The translations under genes and the position numbers were made by a program. The notes beneath the pieces were generated by a model, which worked only from the letters and a program-made list of their open reading frames with translations, was not told the DNA's origin and made no database searches. This document shows positions 62,671-64,000 of a stretch of 64,000 nucleotides of DNA, piece by piece. Position 1 is the first letter of the stretch. Each line of letters opens with the position of its first letter. The stretch is from Microbacterium aurantiacum (GTDB taxonomy: Bacteria; Actinomycetota; Actinomycetes; Actinomycetales; Microbacteriaceae). Location of the stretch: NCBI RefSeq assembly GCF_002872075.1, contig NZ_PGGU01000016.1, positions 317,009-381,008 on the forward strand. The letters run 5' to 3'.

Positions 62671-64000
62671 CTACCCGAGGATCCCGCCGGACTCGTCATC
62701 CGGGCCGGGCTCGATGAGCTCCTCCATCTGCGGCGAGTTGTCCGAGGGACGCTCGTTGCCGCAGAAGGCGCGGTACGTGGCGGTCACATTCTGACCCGCG
62801 GTGTCGGGGTTGATCGTGATCTGCGCGTTGCGGACGCCGGCGGCGAAGCTCTGCGTGGTCGCCGTCCCGTCGAACGTGGCGTTCGTCAGGGTGACCTCGT
62901 AGGCCGTGCGCACCGGGAGTCCGGATGGGCACTCGAAGTTCGTCCAGTTCAGGGTGACGTTCTGACCGGCGATCGCGGGACCGCTGAGCGTGGGAGCCGA
63001 GGTCGGTCCGCCCACCTGCACCGCGTCGACGTAGAGCGTGAGCGTGACCGGAGTGCCTGTCTTGACGGAGCCGCGAGGGCTCACCGACTCGACCGTGCCG
63101 GCGAGCTCGGAGGACGGAGCCGGTGTGCCGCCGTCGGCGCACGTCGGCACGAGTCCGGCGGCGGTCGCCGCTGTCAGGGCCTCATCGCAGGTCATGCCGA
63201 CCAGGCCGAGCGCGTCGACGTCGACAGGAGGAATCTCCGGCGCCTGCGTCTGCGTGGGTTTCGGAGTCGGTGTCGCGCTTGCGCTGGTCGGCGGCGGAGT
63301 CGTCGGGTCTGCGCCCGTCGTTCCCTGGTTCATCAGCGTCCAGATCGTTCCGCCCAGCACGACGAGAAGAATGACGATGAGAGCGATGAGCGGCCACGTC
63401 CACGGGCTGCGCTTCTTCTTCTCCTTCACCGGCTCGTCGCCCTCGACAGGCAGCGATGCGGTGGTCGGAAGGATGCGCGTCGAGTCCGCACCGGCGAGTC
63501 CGGTCATCATTCGCGTGGCGTCGTCGTCGCTCGCGGCGCCGCCGGCGATGGCGGGAACCGCGATGGCGGCGGAGTTCAGGTCACCTCGGCGCAGCGCCTG
63601 GGCGGCGCGAGCCACGGTGGCCGACGAGGACGGCCGATCGCTCGGCTTCTTGGCGATCATCGCCATGACGAGGTTCTGCACCGGGATCGGCACGGTCGGC
63701 GGCAGCGGCGGCGGCTGCTCGTTGATCTGCGCCATCGCGATGGCGACCTGCGATTCGCCGGTGAAGGGCCGTCGGCCCGCCAGGCTCTCATAGGCCACGA
63801 TTCCGAGCGAATAGGTGTCGGTGGCAGGCGAGGCCGGGTGGCCGGACGCCTGCTCGGGCGACAGATACTGCACCGTCCCCATCACCTGGCCGGTCGCGGT
63901 CAGCGGAACCTGGTCGGCGATGCGTGCGATGCCGAAGTCGGTGATCTTGACGCGACCGTCGGGCGTGATCAGCAGGTTTCCCGGCTTGATGTCGCGGTGC
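62671..64000 (-). CDS. pknA: Serine/threonine protein kinase PknA-like, partial (N-terminus missing)
   Basis: Kinase gene running off the window edge. The visible part begins in the catalytic loop HRDIKPGNLLITPDGRVKIT, with the DFG in ITDFGIARIADQ and the APE-like VQYLSPEQASGHPASPATDT, so it is catalytically complete as far as seen. A helix follows (WPLIALIVILLVVLGGTIWT), then a Thr/Pro-rich linker, one PASTA-like repeat (VGMTCDEALTAATAAGLVPT) and an Ig/fibronectin-like end (VTLNWTNFECPSGLPVRTAY). The single PASTA-like element plus beta domain is unusual for PknA, which often lacks outside domains. Symbol given by neighbourhood. Confidence 0.85.
   Translation of the reverse strand, partial: HRDIKPGNLLITPDGRVKITDFGIARIADQVPLTATGQVMGTVQYLSPEQASGHPASPATDTYSLGIVAYESLAGRRPFTGESQVAIAMAQINEQPPPLPPTVPIPVQNLVMAMIAKKPSDRPSSSATVARAAQALRRGDLNSAAIAVPAIAGGAASDDDATRMMTGLAGADSTRILPTTASLPVEGDEPVKEKKKRSPWTWPLIALIVILLVVLGGTIWTLMNQGTTGADPTTPPPTSASATPTPKPTQTQAPEIPPVDVDALGLVGMTCDEALTAATAAGLVPTCADGGTPAPSSELAGTVESVSPRGSVKTGTPVTLTLYVDAVQVGGPTSAPTLSGPAIAGQNVTLNWTNFECPSGLPVRTAYEVTLTNATFDGTATTQSFAAGVRNAQITINPDTAGQNVTATYRAFCGNERPSDNSPQMEELIEPGPDDESGGILG

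Overview
The window is a GC-rich, Gram-positive actinobacterial chromosome segment that includes the replication origin. Several signs point to Actinomycetia and probably to Microbacteriaceae (Microbacterium-like): the order rpmH-dnaA-dnaN-recF-dciA-gyrB-gyrA-DUF3566 with tRNA-Ile and tRNA-Ala, the opposite arm rnpA-yidD-yidC-jag-rsmG-parA-parB-trxA-trxB-murJ-DUF6049-pcnA, plus crgA, PASTA kinases and a class E sortase. The genus is an inference from gene order and style, not from a database match.

Layout. 1-3.3 kb: end of a dipeptide-type ABC importer and an Lrp/AsnC regulator. 3.3-9.7 kb: hypotheticals, then a DUF779-aldehyde dehydrogenase pair with its GAF-type regulator. 9.9-16.7 kb: pcnA, a Tat-exported phospholipase C-like enzyme, a luciferase-like oxidoreductase coupled to a GNAT acetyltransferase, and a methyltransferase. 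16.8-22.1 kb: DUF6049 protein, murJ, trxB, trxA. 22.1-24.3 kb: small proteins and a sugar transporter. 24.3-30.4 kb: parB, parA, a 1.1-kb parS-rich spacer, rsmG, jag, yidC, yidD, rnpA, rpmH, all leading away from the origin on the minus strand. 30.4-43.5 kb: oriC and dnaA, dnaN, recF, dciA, gyrB, gyrA, DUF3566 on the plus strand. 43.7-46.9 kb: a two-component system with a DUF4097 protein, then two tRNAs. 46.9-56.7 kb: accessory genes (WYL regulator/RidA, a giant LuxR ATPase divergent from an Ig-repeat wall protein, a peptidase, NUDIX, YbaK). 56.8-64 kb: cyclophilin, rhomboid, crgA, sortase E, pabA-type amidotransferase, a cupin, pknB and partial pknA.

How it works together. The core genes cover replication initiation, clamp loading target, helicase loading, topology, chromosome segregation (ParAB with six parS sites clustered between parB and jag), membrane-protein insertion, lipid II flipping and division signalling. 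Accessory genes are largely about the cell surface. The most notable is a two-gene operon inserted between dnaN and recF: a cohesin-domain protein with an LAGTG wall-sorting tail, and an exported amidase carrying a dockerin-like pair of calcium loops. These look like a minimal scaffold-plus-enzyme pair. A class E sortase able to anchor LAxTG proteins is encoded at 58.9 kb, and a second LAxTG protein (LATTG) at 51.1 kb.

Non-coding highlights are a ~98-bp repeat present as an inverted pair around the parS cluster and a third time next to DnaA boxes at 58.4 kb, DnaA boxes on both sides of dnaA, a strong nested hairpin and operator-like palindromes in front of the aldehyde dehydrogenase, and a 19-bp duplication that creates a 25-codon leader ORF in front of a response regulator.
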